Positions 1 through 7,503 of a stretch of DNA of 11,016 bases are shown in pieces. Each line of letters starts with the position of its first letter. Positions within the stretch are counted from its first letter, which is position 1. Both the position numbers and the translations under genes were made by a program. The notes below the pieces were generated by a model. That model was not told the DNA's origin. It did no database searches and saw only the letters and a program-made list of their open reading frames with translations. This DNA comes from Actinomycetota bacterium (GTDB lineage Bacteria; Actinomycetota; Humimicrobiia; Humimicrobiales; Humimicrobiaceae). The DNA lies in contig JAQUMQ010000026.1 in the NCBI GenBank assembly GCA_028718045.1, forward strand, positions 1 through 11,016, read 5' to 3'.

Positions 1-192
1 AAAAACCAATATAATAAAATTAATTCGGATAATAAATTTTTTTCATTTATAATAAAGAATATAAAAAATATTATAAAAACGAACCAAGGAAAACCTATTG
101 GTAAGCTTATAAAAAAATGGTTGAAATGTAAAATAAAGTCTTATGATTTAATATGGATTTTTTTAAGATTACGACGAAACAACAAACGATAA
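1..192 (+). CDS. C-terminal fragment of an unidentified protein (cut by window edge)
   Basis: Frame 1 is open from the first base to a TAA at 190-192, giving 63 codons with no Met, so the start lies outside the window. The other two forward frames close within the first 51 bases. In DNA this AT-rich an open run of 63 codons is unlikely by chance, which is the main support for coding. The visible tail is very basic (many Lys, then an end rich in Arg: LRLRRNNKR) with one short hydrophobic patch (DLIWIFL). The stop sits 26 nt before tmk, as expected for an upstream operon partner. I do not recognise a family and no motif is visible. In Actinomycetota topA often lies before tmk, but nothing here identifies it as topA. 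Confidence 0.5.
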   Translation, partial: KNQYNKINSDNKFFSFIIKNIKNIIKTNQGKPIGKLIKKWLKCKIKSYDLIWIFLRLRRNNKR

Positions 193-218
193 ATCGGCGA
201 AATAAAAACACATAACAG

Positions 219-935
219 ATGAAAAATAATGATTCGAAAAATATTAAAAGCACTCTTATAGTAATCGAGGGCATAGACTCCAGCGGCAAAGCAACTCAGG
301 CAAAATTAGTGTTTGAGGAACTGGTTAAAAGAAATTACAATGCAATGAAGCTGGAGTTTCCAGACTATAAAAGCGATTCCTCTTCTCTTGTTAAAATGTA
401 TTTGAATGGGAAGTTTGGCAAAGACCCAAAATTGGTAAATCCGTATGCAGCTTCTTTGTTTTTTGCATCGGATAGGTTTGCGTCATACAAGACAAGCTGG
501 GAAAAGTTCTATAAAAATAAAGGTGTTCTTATTTCCGACAGATACGTTTCGTCGAACATGATTTATCAAGCTGCTAAATTTGATGATAAAAAAGACAGGA
601 AGTATTATATAGAATGGATATTCGATTTGGAATTTAACAAACTTTGTTTGCCTAAACCCGACATCGTTATATTTTTATGCATTCCTCCCGAACTTTGCAG
701 AAAATTAAATGATAAAAGATTGAATAAAATTACGGGTTTTAGCGAAAAAGACATACATGAAAAAGATATCAGCTATATGGAAAGAACTTATGAAGTTGCG
801 ATGGAAGTAGCAAATAAATATGAGTGGGAGATATTGAACTGTATGGAAAAAAGTTCGTTGAAATCTATCGGAAAAATAAACAGAGAAATATTGACAATAA
901 TTGAAAACAAGACAAACGGAGAAATAAAATTTTAA
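219..935 (+). CDS. tmk: Thymidylate kinase (dTMP kinase)
   Basis: Cytoplasmic enzyme that phosphorylates dTMP to dTDP for DNA synthesis; 238 aa, slightly longer than the usual 200-215. A P-loop lies at residues 18-25 (GIDSSGKA) followed by TQ, with FPDY at 47-50, the DRY motif at 107-109 followed by VSSNMIYQAAK, LPKPD at 144-148 before a hydrophobic strand, and a LID region around 160-182. The DRYVSSNM.yQ.AK block and the FPDY block resemble dTMP kinases of Clostridia. The residue after the P-loop Lys is Ala (A25) instead of the usual Ser/Thr, so nucleotide binding may differ slightly. ATG 219 is the only possible start: a TAA in the same frame lies at 213-215 and the next Met comes after the P-loop. 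No clear Shine-Dalgarno is present. The 3' end overlaps holB, consistent with co-expression of the two replication genes. Confidence 0.93.
   Translation: MKNNDSKNIKSTLIVIEGIDSSGKATQAKLVFEELVKRNYNAMKLEFPDYKSDSSSLVKMYLNGKFGKDPKLVNPYAASLFFASDRFASYKTSWEKFYKNKGVLISDRYVSSNMIYQAAKFDDKKDRKYYIEWIFDLEFNKLCLPKPDIVIFLCIPPELCRKLNDKRLNKITGFSEKDIHEKDISYMERTYEVAMEVANKYEWEILNCMEKSSLKSIGKINREILTIIENKTNGEIKF
918..921 (+). promoter_or_regulatory. Ribosome binding site (GGAG) supporting an AUU start for holB
   Basis: GGAG inside the end of tmk, followed by seven A/T bases and then ATT at 929. The spacing is ideal for initiation at 929. It is the only good Shine-Dalgarno near the point where the delta' homology must begin, and it decides the holB start. 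Confidence 0.5.
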
Positions 936-1978
936 GTTTTAGCAATCTTACCTTTCTATCGGAAAATTCAATAAATACGATCAATTTAAAACTGCTTAAC
1001 AAAGGGCTTAAAAATGGCAGCATTTCCCATTCCTATCTTTTTCACGGAGAAAACATGGAACATTTATTCGAGCTGACACTCAATTTCGCTGCAAATTTGA
1101 ACTGCAAAAATAACGGCTGCCTTGATTGTGCGACTTGCAGGAATACGTTAAAAGCACGATATCCCAATCTTTATGTTCTTGAGCCTCTTGGAAATGTCAT
1201 TACCGTGGAAGAAATAACGGAACTTAACTATCTAATGTCGATTTCTTCAATGAACAATGAGTTCAAGATAGCCGTGATCAAGGAAGCGGATTTAATGAGT
1301 GATATAACTTCCAATAAGATGCTTAAGATTCTTGAAGACCCTCCTGATAATAAGTGCATATTTATTTTGCTTGCCGAAGATATAAACAATATTATAAAGA
1401 CGATAAAATCAAGATGTCAGCTTTACGGTTGGATTTTTAAAGGCAAAGAATTAGAGCGTTTTGATAAAAAATTTGCCGATATTGAAAACGAATTGAAAAA
1501 AATGCTGATGGAACTGATTTCAAACAGGAAAAATATTACGGCAGCTTTAAATTTTTCCAATTATGTTTATGGTTATATACCTAAAATAAGCCAGGAGATA
1601 ATAAAAAGGCAAAAGAAAGAAATAGAAAAAATAAAAAAAAGCGGACTGGATGAGGATGATATAGAAAGAATGATTAAAAAAAATGAAGCAAATAATAAAA
1701 GAGAAATTTCGAAATCAACCGCATTAATTATTAAACATGTTTTTGATATAATAACAGATTATTTTGAAGACATAATTGCGGTAATGGCCGGAAGCAAAGA
1801 TAAGGTTTTACATTATGCCGGTAATTATAATATTATTAGTAAAAATTTTAATGGCGAGGATATAAATAAATATTTAAAGCTGTTGGAAGTAATCAGAGAA
1901 AATAAGATTTATATAAAACATGGCATCAACTGCGAAATTGCACTGGATAGAGTAATACTCGGGTTTATGCAGCTTTAA
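929..1978 (+). CDS. holB: DNA polymerase III delta' subunit (clamp loader), probable AUU start
   Basis: Delta' is a structural subunit of the sliding-clamp loader; 349 aa if started at ATT 929. The frame is open from the TGA at 902-904, and the codons before the first ATG (1055) encode clear delta' N-terminal sequence: GLKNGSISHSYLFHG at residues 26-40, matching the family's N-G-x-I-S-H-A-Y-L-F-x-G. No ATG, GTG or TTG occurs between 905 and 1054. ATT 929, seven bases after GGAG, is therefore the best start, overlapping tmk by 7 nt. The four zinc Cys are C59, C64, C67 and C70; the strand and Walker-B-like region is KIAVIKEADLM at 113-123; LEDPP is at 135-139; and SRC is at 161-163. Walker A is lost (G40-E-N-M-E-H-L-F, Leu at the Lys position), so ATP hydrolysis is unlikely, as is usual for delta'. 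ATG 1055 is the first conventional start but would remove the N-terminal strand and helix. Confidence 0.88.
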   Translation: MLSFSNLTFLSENSINTINLKLLNKGLKNGSISHSYLFHGENMEHLFELTLNFAANLNCKNNGCLDCATCRNTLKARYPNLYVLEPLGNVITVEEITELNYLMSISSMNNEFKIAVIKEADLMSDITSNKMLKILEDPPDNKCIFILLAEDINNIIKTIKSRCQLYGWIFKGKELERFDKKFADIENELKKMLMELISNRKNITAALNFSNYVYGYIPKISQEIIKRQKKEIEKIKKSGLDEDDIERMIKKNEANNKREISKSTALIIKHVFDIITDYFEDIIAVMAGSKDKVLHYAGNYNIISKNFNGEDINKYLKLLEVIRENKIYIKHGINCEIALDRVILGFMQL

Positions 1979-1984
1979 ATATCT

Positions 1985-1994
1985 AAGAGGTGAT
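1985..1994 (+). promoter_or_regulatory. Strong Shine-Dalgarno of ricT
   Basis: AAGAGGTGAT, close to the full anti-SD complement, ends 8 nt before ATG 2003. It supports 2003 over the in-frame ATG at 2012, and its strength contrasts with the weak or absent sites at tmk, thrB and sppA. Confidence 0.7.
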
Positions 1995-2002
1995 ATATAT
2001 AA

Positions 2003-2881
2003 ATGGCGTTAATGATAGGTGTTATTTTCAGGAAAAACGGGAATGTGCATTATTTAGGCTCGGCAGAAACCGGGCTTAATATAGGCGATAAGGTTATCTG
2101 TAGGGTGGAAGATGTGGTTGAGATAGGAGAAATAGTGACGTATCCAACCAGCATGGCCGGAGAAGAAAGTATAGCTTCCACCAAGAAGATTATAAGAAAA
2201 GCCACTTATTATGATTTGTCAGTCGATGAATTGAATAAGGGAAAGGAAACGGAAGGCTATAGGAAATTTGAAGATTTGGCAAAAAAGTACGGGCTTCCGA
2301 TGAAGCTTGTGGATGTTCATATCATTTTTGATAAAAGCAAAATGATTTTTTATTTTACCTCGGAAAAAAGAGTCGACTTTAGAGAAATGGTAAAAGAACT
2401 TGCGGCTTACTTTAAAATGCGGATCGAGCTAAGACAAATTGGCGTGAGAGACGAAGCAAAGATTGTGGGAGGTCTTGGTCCATGCGGGATGAATTTATGC
2501 TGTAAAAGTTTTTTGACTGACTTCGAGTCTATTTCAATAAAGATGGCAAAAGATCAGAATCTTCCCTTAAATCCTCTTAAGATCTCGGGTATTTGCGGAA
2601 GACTGATGTGCTGCCTCAAGTACGAATATGATTCCTATAAGGAATTTGTCGAAAAGGCACCCGAAAAAGGAACTCCGGTAAAATGCAGTTTTGGGAAAGG
2701 CATAATTTACAGCTATGAGCCTTTAAAAAATAATGTTATTGTTGAATTTGAAAACGAATCTAAGGTAAGTGTTCCTATATCTCAGATCGAAATCGATAAC
2801 GAAAGGGAAATGCCTTCAAAATTACCTGACAGGAACGAAGAAGATTTTACGATAACGGATATTGAAAATTATCTGGATTAA
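2003..2881 (+). CDS. ricT: RicT / YaaT family protein (PSP1 domain, Fe-S cluster)
   Basis: 292-aa PSP1-domain protein. In Bacillus subtilis RicT (YaaT) joins RicA and RicF in a [4Fe-4S]-bearing complex that assists RNase Y in mRNA maturation and affects phosphorelay output, sporulation and competence. The role here is by family only. The diagnostic core is present: GGLGPCGMNLCC at residues 156-167, then SIKMAKDQNLPLNP (178-191), then SGICGRLMCCLKYE (195-208). Its Cys residues (C161, C166, C167, C198, C203, C204) fit cluster binding. The N-terminal 60 residues form a beta-rich segment with GDKVICRVEDVVEIGEIV. The start at ATG 2003 has a near-perfect Shine-Dalgarno. The gene follows holB after 24 nt, the same order (tmk-holB-ricT) seen in Firmicutes and many Actinomycetota. 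RicA and RicF are not in the window. Confidence 0.93.
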   Translation: MALMIGVIFRKNGNVHYLGSAETGLNIGDKVICRVEDVVEIGEIVTYPTSMAGEESIASTKKIIRKATYYDLSVDELNKGKETEGYRKFEDLAKKYGLPMKLVDVHIIFDKSKMIFYFTSEKRVDFREMVKELAAYFKMRIELRQIGVRDEAKIVGGLGPCGMNLCCKSFLTDFESISIKMAKDQNLPLNPLKISGICGRLMCCLKYEYDSYKEFVEKAPEKGTPVKCSFGKGIIYSYEPLKNNVIVEFENESKVSVPISQIEIDNEREMPSKLPDRNEEDFTITDIENYLD

Positions 2882-2918
2882 ATTATAAAATCTGTTATTG
2901 TTTTTTTGTTTCATTTTT

Positions 2919-2994
2919 GCCGATGTAGCTCAACTGGCAGAGCAACTCATTCGTAATGAGTAGGTTACCGGTTCAACTCCGGTCATCGGCTCCA
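2919..2994 (+). tRNA. tRNA-Thr (anticodon CGU)
   Basis: A full 76-nt cloverleaf. The acceptor GCCGATG (2919-2925) pairs perfectly with CATCGGC (2984-2990). The D stem is GCTC/GAGC (2928-2931/2940-2943). The anticodon stem ACTCA/TGAGT encloses the loop TTCGTAA with anticodon CGT at 2952-2954. The variable loop is AGGTT, the T arm is ACCGG/CCGGT with loop TTCAACT, the discriminator is T, and CCA is encoded at 2992-2994. It reads ACG codons. It sits 37 nt after ricT and 35 nt before argS with no visible terminator on either side, so it is probably processed from a longer transcript. The tmk-holB-PSP1-tRNA-Thr order is recurrent in bacteria. Confidence 0.97.
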
Positions 2995-3019
2995 GATTGA
3001 TAATTTTTTTGACTAAAAC

Positions 3020-3024
3020 GGGAG
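3020..3024 (+). promoter_or_regulatory. Shine-Dalgarno of argS (GGGAG)
   Basis: GGGAG ends 5 nt before TTG 3030. It favours that codon over TTG 2997, which begins 2 nt after the tRNA CCA end and has no ribosome binding site. Confidence 0.6.
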
Positions 3025-3029
3025 AAATA

Positions 3030-4778
3030 TTGCTGATCAATTCTTTAAAATGCAGATTTTTATCGGATCTAGAAAATGTTGTATTAAAAAACAAGAAAAT
3101 TGACAAAAAAATTGATTTGAATATGGACAAAATTTTTAAGTCCATAAGACTGGAAGAACCGAAAAATAAGGAATTCGGAGATTTAACTACAAACGCTGCA
3201 ATGGTGTTGTCTTCGCAGGTTAAGAAAAAACCGATGGAACTTGCGGAAGAAATCAACAAGCAAATTCTTTCGAAGTGGAAATTTGTCGAGAGCGTGGCGT
3301 TGATCGCTCCGGGTTTTATAAATTTTAATCTGAAAGACAAATTTGTTTTCGAAAGCTTAAATAAGATTTTTTCCGAAGATAAATGCTATGGAGAAAATAA
3401 AAGCGGTGCAGGCAAAAGAATTCAGATCGAATATGTAAGCTCTAATCCTACCGGGAATCTTCATATAGGCCATGGTCGCTGGGGTGTAATGGGAGATGTT
3501 TTGTCAAATATATATGAAAAGAACGGTTTCGATGTTCAGAGGGAATATTATGTCAACGATTATGGAACACAAGCAAAAATTTTCGCCGAGTGCGTTAAGT
3601 CGCTTTATTTAAAAAGGTTTGGCATAAAGTTTTCATACCCCAAAGATGGTTATCCGGAGAAAACGGTTGCGGTGGTGGCAGAAAAAATTTACGAGAGCTA
3701 TGGAGATAAGTTTATTTTAAACAAGGATGAACCGGCTACTAACGACGCCGAAATGGAAAAAATTTCCATCGACATGATGCTTTCATTCATAAGAGAAACC
3801 TTGTTGTCTATAGGAGTCGAGTTTGATAACTGGTTTTATGAAAGCTCGCTTTATAAGAACGATAATTTTGAAAAAGCAATGAAGTTTTTACGGGAAAACA
3901 ATCTGGTTTATGAACAGGAAGATGCATTATGGTTTAAGGCAACAAGTTATGGGGATGATAAAGACAGAGTGATAGTAAGAGGTGACGGAAATCCTACTTA
4001 TTTTGCTTCAGACATAATGTATCTTATGAACAAGAAGGAAAGAGGATTTGATTTTCTTATATATATTCTTGGAGCTGATCACCATGGTTATATATCAAGG
4101 TTGAAAGCAATAGGAAAATCCATCGGAATGAATAGCGATGCCGTAAATATAATAATAGGTCAGCTGGTAAGGCTTGTGGAAGGCAAAGAAGTTCTCAAGA
4201 TGTCCAGGCGCAAAGGTAAGGGTATGACGCTTGACGATCTCATCCGGCATGTTGGAAAAGATGCGGTAAGGTATTTTTTCTCAATGAATTCATTTGACAC
4301 TCACATGGATTTCGATTTAAGCCTTGCAAAAAAGAAATCAAACCAAAACCCCGTGTTTTATGTGCAATATGCTCATGCAAGAATAGGAAGCATAATAAGG
4401 AAGTTGAGAGAAATCGATCTCGAGAACGCAAGCGAAAAGGAAATCAGCGAAATCGAGAATTCAAGTGCCGGTTTTTGCGAAAATTTTCTTTTGAACATGA
4501 AAAAATATGAATTTAAAAATAACAGCGAAAGAAATATCGCATGGGTTTTGTCGTTGTTTCCTGATATCATTTATGATGCATGTAAAAATAATGCACCATA
4601 TCTGGTTACTCAGTATCTTTACAGGTTATCGGGGGAATTTCATTATTTTTATAATCACAATATAATTATAAGTAAAAATAAGGTAAATATGATAAGGCTT
4701 GTTTTAGCAATCGCAACAAAGAAAGTCTTAAAAAACGGGCTGGATATACTGGGTATTTCTGCCCCCGAAAAGATGTAA
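3030..4778 (+). CDS. argS: Arginyl-tRNA synthetase
   Basis: Class I aminoacyl-tRNA synthetase that charges tRNA-Arg; 582 aa from TTG 3030, normal for the family. In order: an N-terminal additional domain with the conserved GDLTTNAAMVLS (residues 50-61); the catalytic site with SSNPTGNLHIGHGRWG, HIGH at 145-148; the LGADHHGY block (347-354); the KMSKS-type loop KMSRR at 390-394; and the helical DALR anticodon-binding domain ending in the typical LGISAPEKM. No frameshift is seen. I chose TTG 3030 because GGGAG precedes it and the protein then starts MLINSLK, close to the usual ArgS N-terminus. TTG 2997 would add 11 residues, almost abutting the tRNA. The gene lies directly before lysA, as in Actinomycetota. 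An AT-only inverted repeat (TAATTA, T5, TAATTA) spans the stop at 4776-4792 and is too weak to call a terminator. Confidence 0.96.
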   Translation: MLINSLKCRFLSDLENVVLKNKKIDKKIDLNMDKIFKSIRLEEPKNKEFGDLTTNAAMVLSSQVKKKPMELAEEINKQILSKWKFVESVALIAPGFINFNLKDKFVFESLNKIFSEDKCYGENKSGAGKRIQIEYVSSNPTGNLHIGHGRWGVMGDVLSNIYEKNGFDVQREYYVNDYGTQAKIFAECVKSLYLKRFGIKFSYPKDGYPEKTVAVVAEKIYESYGDKFILNKDEPATNDAEMEKISIDMMLSFIRETLLSIGVEFDNWFYESSLYKNDNFEKAMKFLRENNLVYEQEDALWFKATSYGDDKDRVIVRGDGNPTYFASDIMYLMNKKERGFDFLIYILGADHHGYISRLKAIGKSIGMNSDAVNIIIGQLVRLVEGKEVLKMSRRKGKGMTLDDLIRHVGKDAVRYFFSMNSFDTHMDFDLSLAKKKSNQNPVFYVQYAHARIGSIIRKLREIDLENASEKEISEIENSSAGFCENFLLNMKKYEFKNNSERNIAWVLSLFPDIIYDACKNNAPYLVTQYLYRLSGEFHYFYNHNIIISKNKVNMIRLVLAIATKKVLKNGLDILGISAPEKM

Positions 4779-4806
4779 TTATTTTTTAATTATTTGAATA
4801 TTTTTG

Positions 4807-4812
4807 TATAAT
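4807..4812 (+). promoter_or_regulatory. Possible -10 box (TATAAT) before lysA
   Basis: A perfect TATAAT in the 60-bp argS-lysA gap. The expected transcript start near 4819-4820 would leave a leader of about 20 nt with AAAGGA (4821-4826) ahead of ATG 4839. The matching -35 position (about 4784-4789, TTTTAA) is poor and there is no extended -10, and in DNA this AT-rich TATAAT can occur by chance. If real it would drive the lysine/threonine genes separately from argS. Confidence 0.4.
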
Positions 4813-4838
4813 ACCTAAAGAAAGGATTTAAAACAAAA

Positions 4839-6167
4839 ATGCTTCTTCCGATAACTTCCAGAATTAATAAGGAAAACCATATGGAAATTAATGGAATTGA
4901 TTTTTCTTCTCTGGTTGAAAAATACAAAACTCCGCTTTATGTTTATGATATTGAAACGATAAGGCATCAATGCAGGGAGTATATAAAAAATTTCGATTTT
5001 AACGATATGGAAGTTACGGTTATTTATGCTTCAAAAGCGTTTAACTGTATTCCGATGTGCCAGCTTGCAAGGCAGGAAGGGCTATCGATAGATGTTTCCA
5101 CCGGAGGGGAGCTTTTTATTGCTTTGCAGAGCGGTTTTGAAGCTGAAAAGATTTTTTTTCATGGGAATAATAAATCAAGGGAAGAAATTGAATATGGGGT
5201 AAAAAGCAAAGTAGGTTGCTTTGTTGTGGATAATTTTGAAGAATTGAATTATTTGGACGAATTTGCTCATAGATATGGGGTTGAGCAAAATGTATTGTTA
5301 AGGATTACTCCTGGCATACATGCTTCCACTCACGAATTCATACAAACGGGTAACGAAAAATCCAAATTCGGTTTTGGACTTACCGGAGAAATTGCGTTTG
5401 AAGCAGTTAAAAAAACAATAAAAAAAACAAATTTAAAATTAAAAGGAATTCATTCCCATATAGGTTCGCAGATATTCAATATCAAGTCATATGATAAATT
5501 AATAGGCATCCATTTGAAGTTCATAGCCGAGATAAGCAAAAATTTAGGCATCGAACTTGAATGGATAAATATAGGCGGCGGACTTGGCGTCAAATATGTC
5601 AAAGATGACGATGCGCCTGATATAAAGGATTTTGCAGATTTAGTCAAGGATGCCATAAAAAAATACTCCCATAAATTCGGTGTCAAAATCAGCAAACTTA
5701 TGATTGAACCAGGCAGATCGATCGTAGGAAACGCCGGGGTTGCCATATATGAAGTAGGTGTCGTAAAAGAAATTCCCGGGATCCATAATTATATTTCTGT
5801 TGATGGCGGGATGAGTGATAATATAAGGCCGGTTTTATATGGAGCAATCTATACTCCATTTATTGCTAATAGGATAAGCGATACAGAGGAAGAAAAAGAT
5901 AAAAAAGATTGGAAGAAATACACGATTGTAGGAAAGCACTGCGAAAGCGGCGACATACTTGTCGAAAATGCTTTTCTTCCGGAAATAAAACCCGGTGATT
6001 TTATAGCGCTTGCAACGGCGGGCGCGTATTGCTATTCGATGTCGAGCAATTATAACAGCCAGACAAGACCTGCAGTTGTTGCTGTCGAAGACGGAAAAGA
6101 CTATGTCTGGATCAAAAGAGAAACATATAATGATTTGGTAAGAGGCCATGGAAAATTACATGAATGA
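4839..6167 (+). CDS. lysA: Diaminopimelate decarboxylase
   Basis: PLP enzyme that decarboxylates meso-2,6-diaminopimelate to L-lysine, the last step of lysine synthesis; 442 aa, typical length. It is a fold-type III (alanine-racemase-like) barrel with the Schiff-base lysine K66 in YASKAF. The sequence then shows HSHIGS (205-210), the phosphate-binding GGG (246-248), EPGRS (290-294), the catalytic CESGD (368-372, C368 from the partner subunit), and the C-terminal AYCYSMSSNYN (396-406). The N-terminus LLPITSRINKENHMEING matches the conserved L-P-x-T-x-x-I-N lead of the family. This supports ATG 4839 over ATG 4881, although the latter has a slightly better placed AAGG. The 3' end overlaps hom, implying translational coupling of the lysine and threonine branches. 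Confidence 0.96.
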   Translation: MLLPITSRINKENHMEINGIDFSSLVEKYKTPLYVYDIETIRHQCREYIKNFDFNDMEVTVIYASKAFNCIPMCQLARQEGLSIDVSTGGELFIALQSGFEAEKIFFHGNNKSREEIEYGVKSKVGCFVVDNFEELNYLDEFAHRYGVEQNVLLRITPGIHASTHEFIQTGNEKSKFGFGLTGEIAFEAVKKTIKKTNLKLKGIHSHIGSQIFNIKSYDKLIGIHLKFIAEISKNLGIELEWINIGGGLGVKYVKDDDAPDIKDFADLVKDAIKKYSHKFGVKISKLMIEPGRSIVGNAGVAIYEVGVVKEIPGIHNYISVDGGMSDNIRPVLYGAIYTPFIANRISDTEEEKDKKDWKKYTIVGKHCESGDILVENAFLPEIKPGDFIALATAGAYCYSMSSNYNSQTRPAVVAVEDGKDYVWIKRETYNDLVRGHGKLHE

Positions 6168-7503
6168 AAATTTAATAAAAGATTTAAAACGTGACAATAT
6201 AATAAACATAGGGATAATCGGATTGGGTTACATAGGCAGCGGTGTTTTAAAACTGATCGAAAGCCAAAAAGACTATATAGCTAAGAAAACAGGAAAATTC
6301 ATCAACATAAAAAGGGTTGCAGACAAGGATATTGTAAAAAAGGCTGCAAAATTTGAACCTATGCTTGGAGATGAGATTATTTTTTCGAATAATGCTTATG
6401 ACGTAATAAATGATACCGAAATAGATATTGTTGTCGAGCTGATAGGAGGGGTCGATCCTGCCTATACCTATGTGATCGATTCTTTAAAGAAAGGAAAGTA
6501 TGTCGTTACAGCGAACAAGGATATGATCGCAAATAAAGGGGAAAGCCTTTTTAATGCTGCCGCCGAAAATAATGTCGATATTCTTTTTGAAGCCAGTGTC
6601 GGCGGAGGGATACCGATTATTGGGCCGATGAAATCGTCGCTTGCGGCAAATAACATAAGCAAGATCATCGGAATAGTTAACGGAACTACCAATTATATAT
6701 TAACCAGAATGCAGAAAGAAAACTTGGATTTTGAAAAAGCGTTAAATATTGCGCAGGAATTAGGTTATGCCGAAAAAGTAAACCCTTCTGCCGATATAGA
6801 GGGAAATGATGCGGCATGCAAACTGGCAATACTTTCTTCCATCGCTTTTAATTCAAGGGTTATATTCAAGGAAGTATACAAGGAAGGAATTAAAAAAATC
6901 ACTCTCGAAGATATAAGAAACGCAGATGGTCTTGGATATACGATAAAACTTCTTGCCATAGGAAGCGATGAAGGAGGTTCGATATGCGCAAGAGTCCATC
7001 CCGCATTAATACCCAAAGAACATATACTTGCTTCTATAAATTATGCAAATAATGCGGTTTATCTGTATGGTAATTTTGTTGGTGAAGTAATGAGCTATGG
7101 TCAGGGGGCAGGAGATCGTCCTACAGCCAGTTCCGTGGTAGGCGATATAGTTCAAATTGCCAGAGATTTCAATAAAAAGCATAAAAAACCGATATTTGGA
7201 TGTACATGCTTCGTGAACAAACCGGTAAAACCGATAGACGAGATGGAAAATAAATTTTACGCGCTTATGAAAGTAAAAGACAAACCCGGAGTTTTAGCTA
7301 AAATCGCAACGGTCTTCGGCGGTAACAATGTCTCGATCGAATCGATGATTCAAAAGCAGGCACAGGATGGCGGTTCGGCAAAAATTGTTTTTATAACTCA
7401 CCATGTTTTGAATAAAGACATGTTCAAATCCATGGAAGAGATCGTAAAATTGGATGTCGTAAATAAAGTATTGAATGTAATAAGAGTGGAGGATTTGAAG
7501 TAA
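6148..7503 (+). CDS. hom: Homoserine dehydrogenase with C-terminal ACT domain
   Basis: Reduces aspartate semialdehyde to homoserine with NAD(P)H, the committed step to threonine and methionine; 451 aa. It has a Rossmann domain with GLGYIG at 25-30, then TANKD (121-125), the substrate domain with VNGTTNYI (177-184) and DIEGNDAACK (216-225, holding the catalytic acid and Lys), and GQGAGDRPTASSVVGD (318-333). A C-terminal ACT domain (about 371-447, starting FYALMKVKDKPGVLAKIA) suggests feedback control, usually by threonine in this enzyme type. It is the monofunctional form, with no fused aspartokinase. The start is ambiguous. ATG 6148 overlaps lysA by 20 nt but has AGAGG only 2 nt upstream. ATG 6160, four codons later, has GGA seven bases upstream and a smaller overlap. 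Either way the gene is coupled to lysA. Confidence 0.96.
   Translation: MENYMNENLIKDLKRDNIINIGIIGLGYIGSGVLKLIESQKDYIAKKTGKFINIKRVADKDIVKKAAKFEPMLGDEIIFSNNAYDVINDTEIDIVVELIGGVDPAYTYVIDSLKKGKYVVTANKDMIANKGESLFNAAAENNVDILFEASVGGGIPIIGPMKSSLAANNISKIIGIVNGTTNYILTRMQKENLDFEKALNIAQELGYAEKVNPSADIEGNDAACKLAILSSIAFNSRVIFKEVYKEGIKKITLEDIRNADGLGYTIKLLAIGSDEGGSICARVHPALIPKEHILASINYANNAVYLYGNFVGEVMSYGQGAGDRPTASSVVGDIVQIARDFNKKHKKPIFGCTCFVNKPVKPIDEMENKFYALMKVKDKPGVLAKIATVFGGNNVSIESMIQKQAQDGGSAKIVFITHHVLNKDMFKSMEEIVKLDVVNKVLNVIRVEDLK

Noticed and set aside
3008..3013. TTGACT as a -35 box for argS
   Set aside because: No acceptable -10 follows at 16-18 bp, and such a promoter would start transcription inside the argS coding region.
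2930..3340. Minus-strand open frame ending in TGVEPVTYSLRMSCSAS
   Set aside because: Its C-terminal part is the antisense translation of the tRNA-Thr gene, a familiar artefact, and the rest shadows argS.
5450..6149. Two long minus-strand open frames (5450-5746, 5835-6149)
   Set aside because: Both are shadows of lysA, which is intact with all catalytic motifs.
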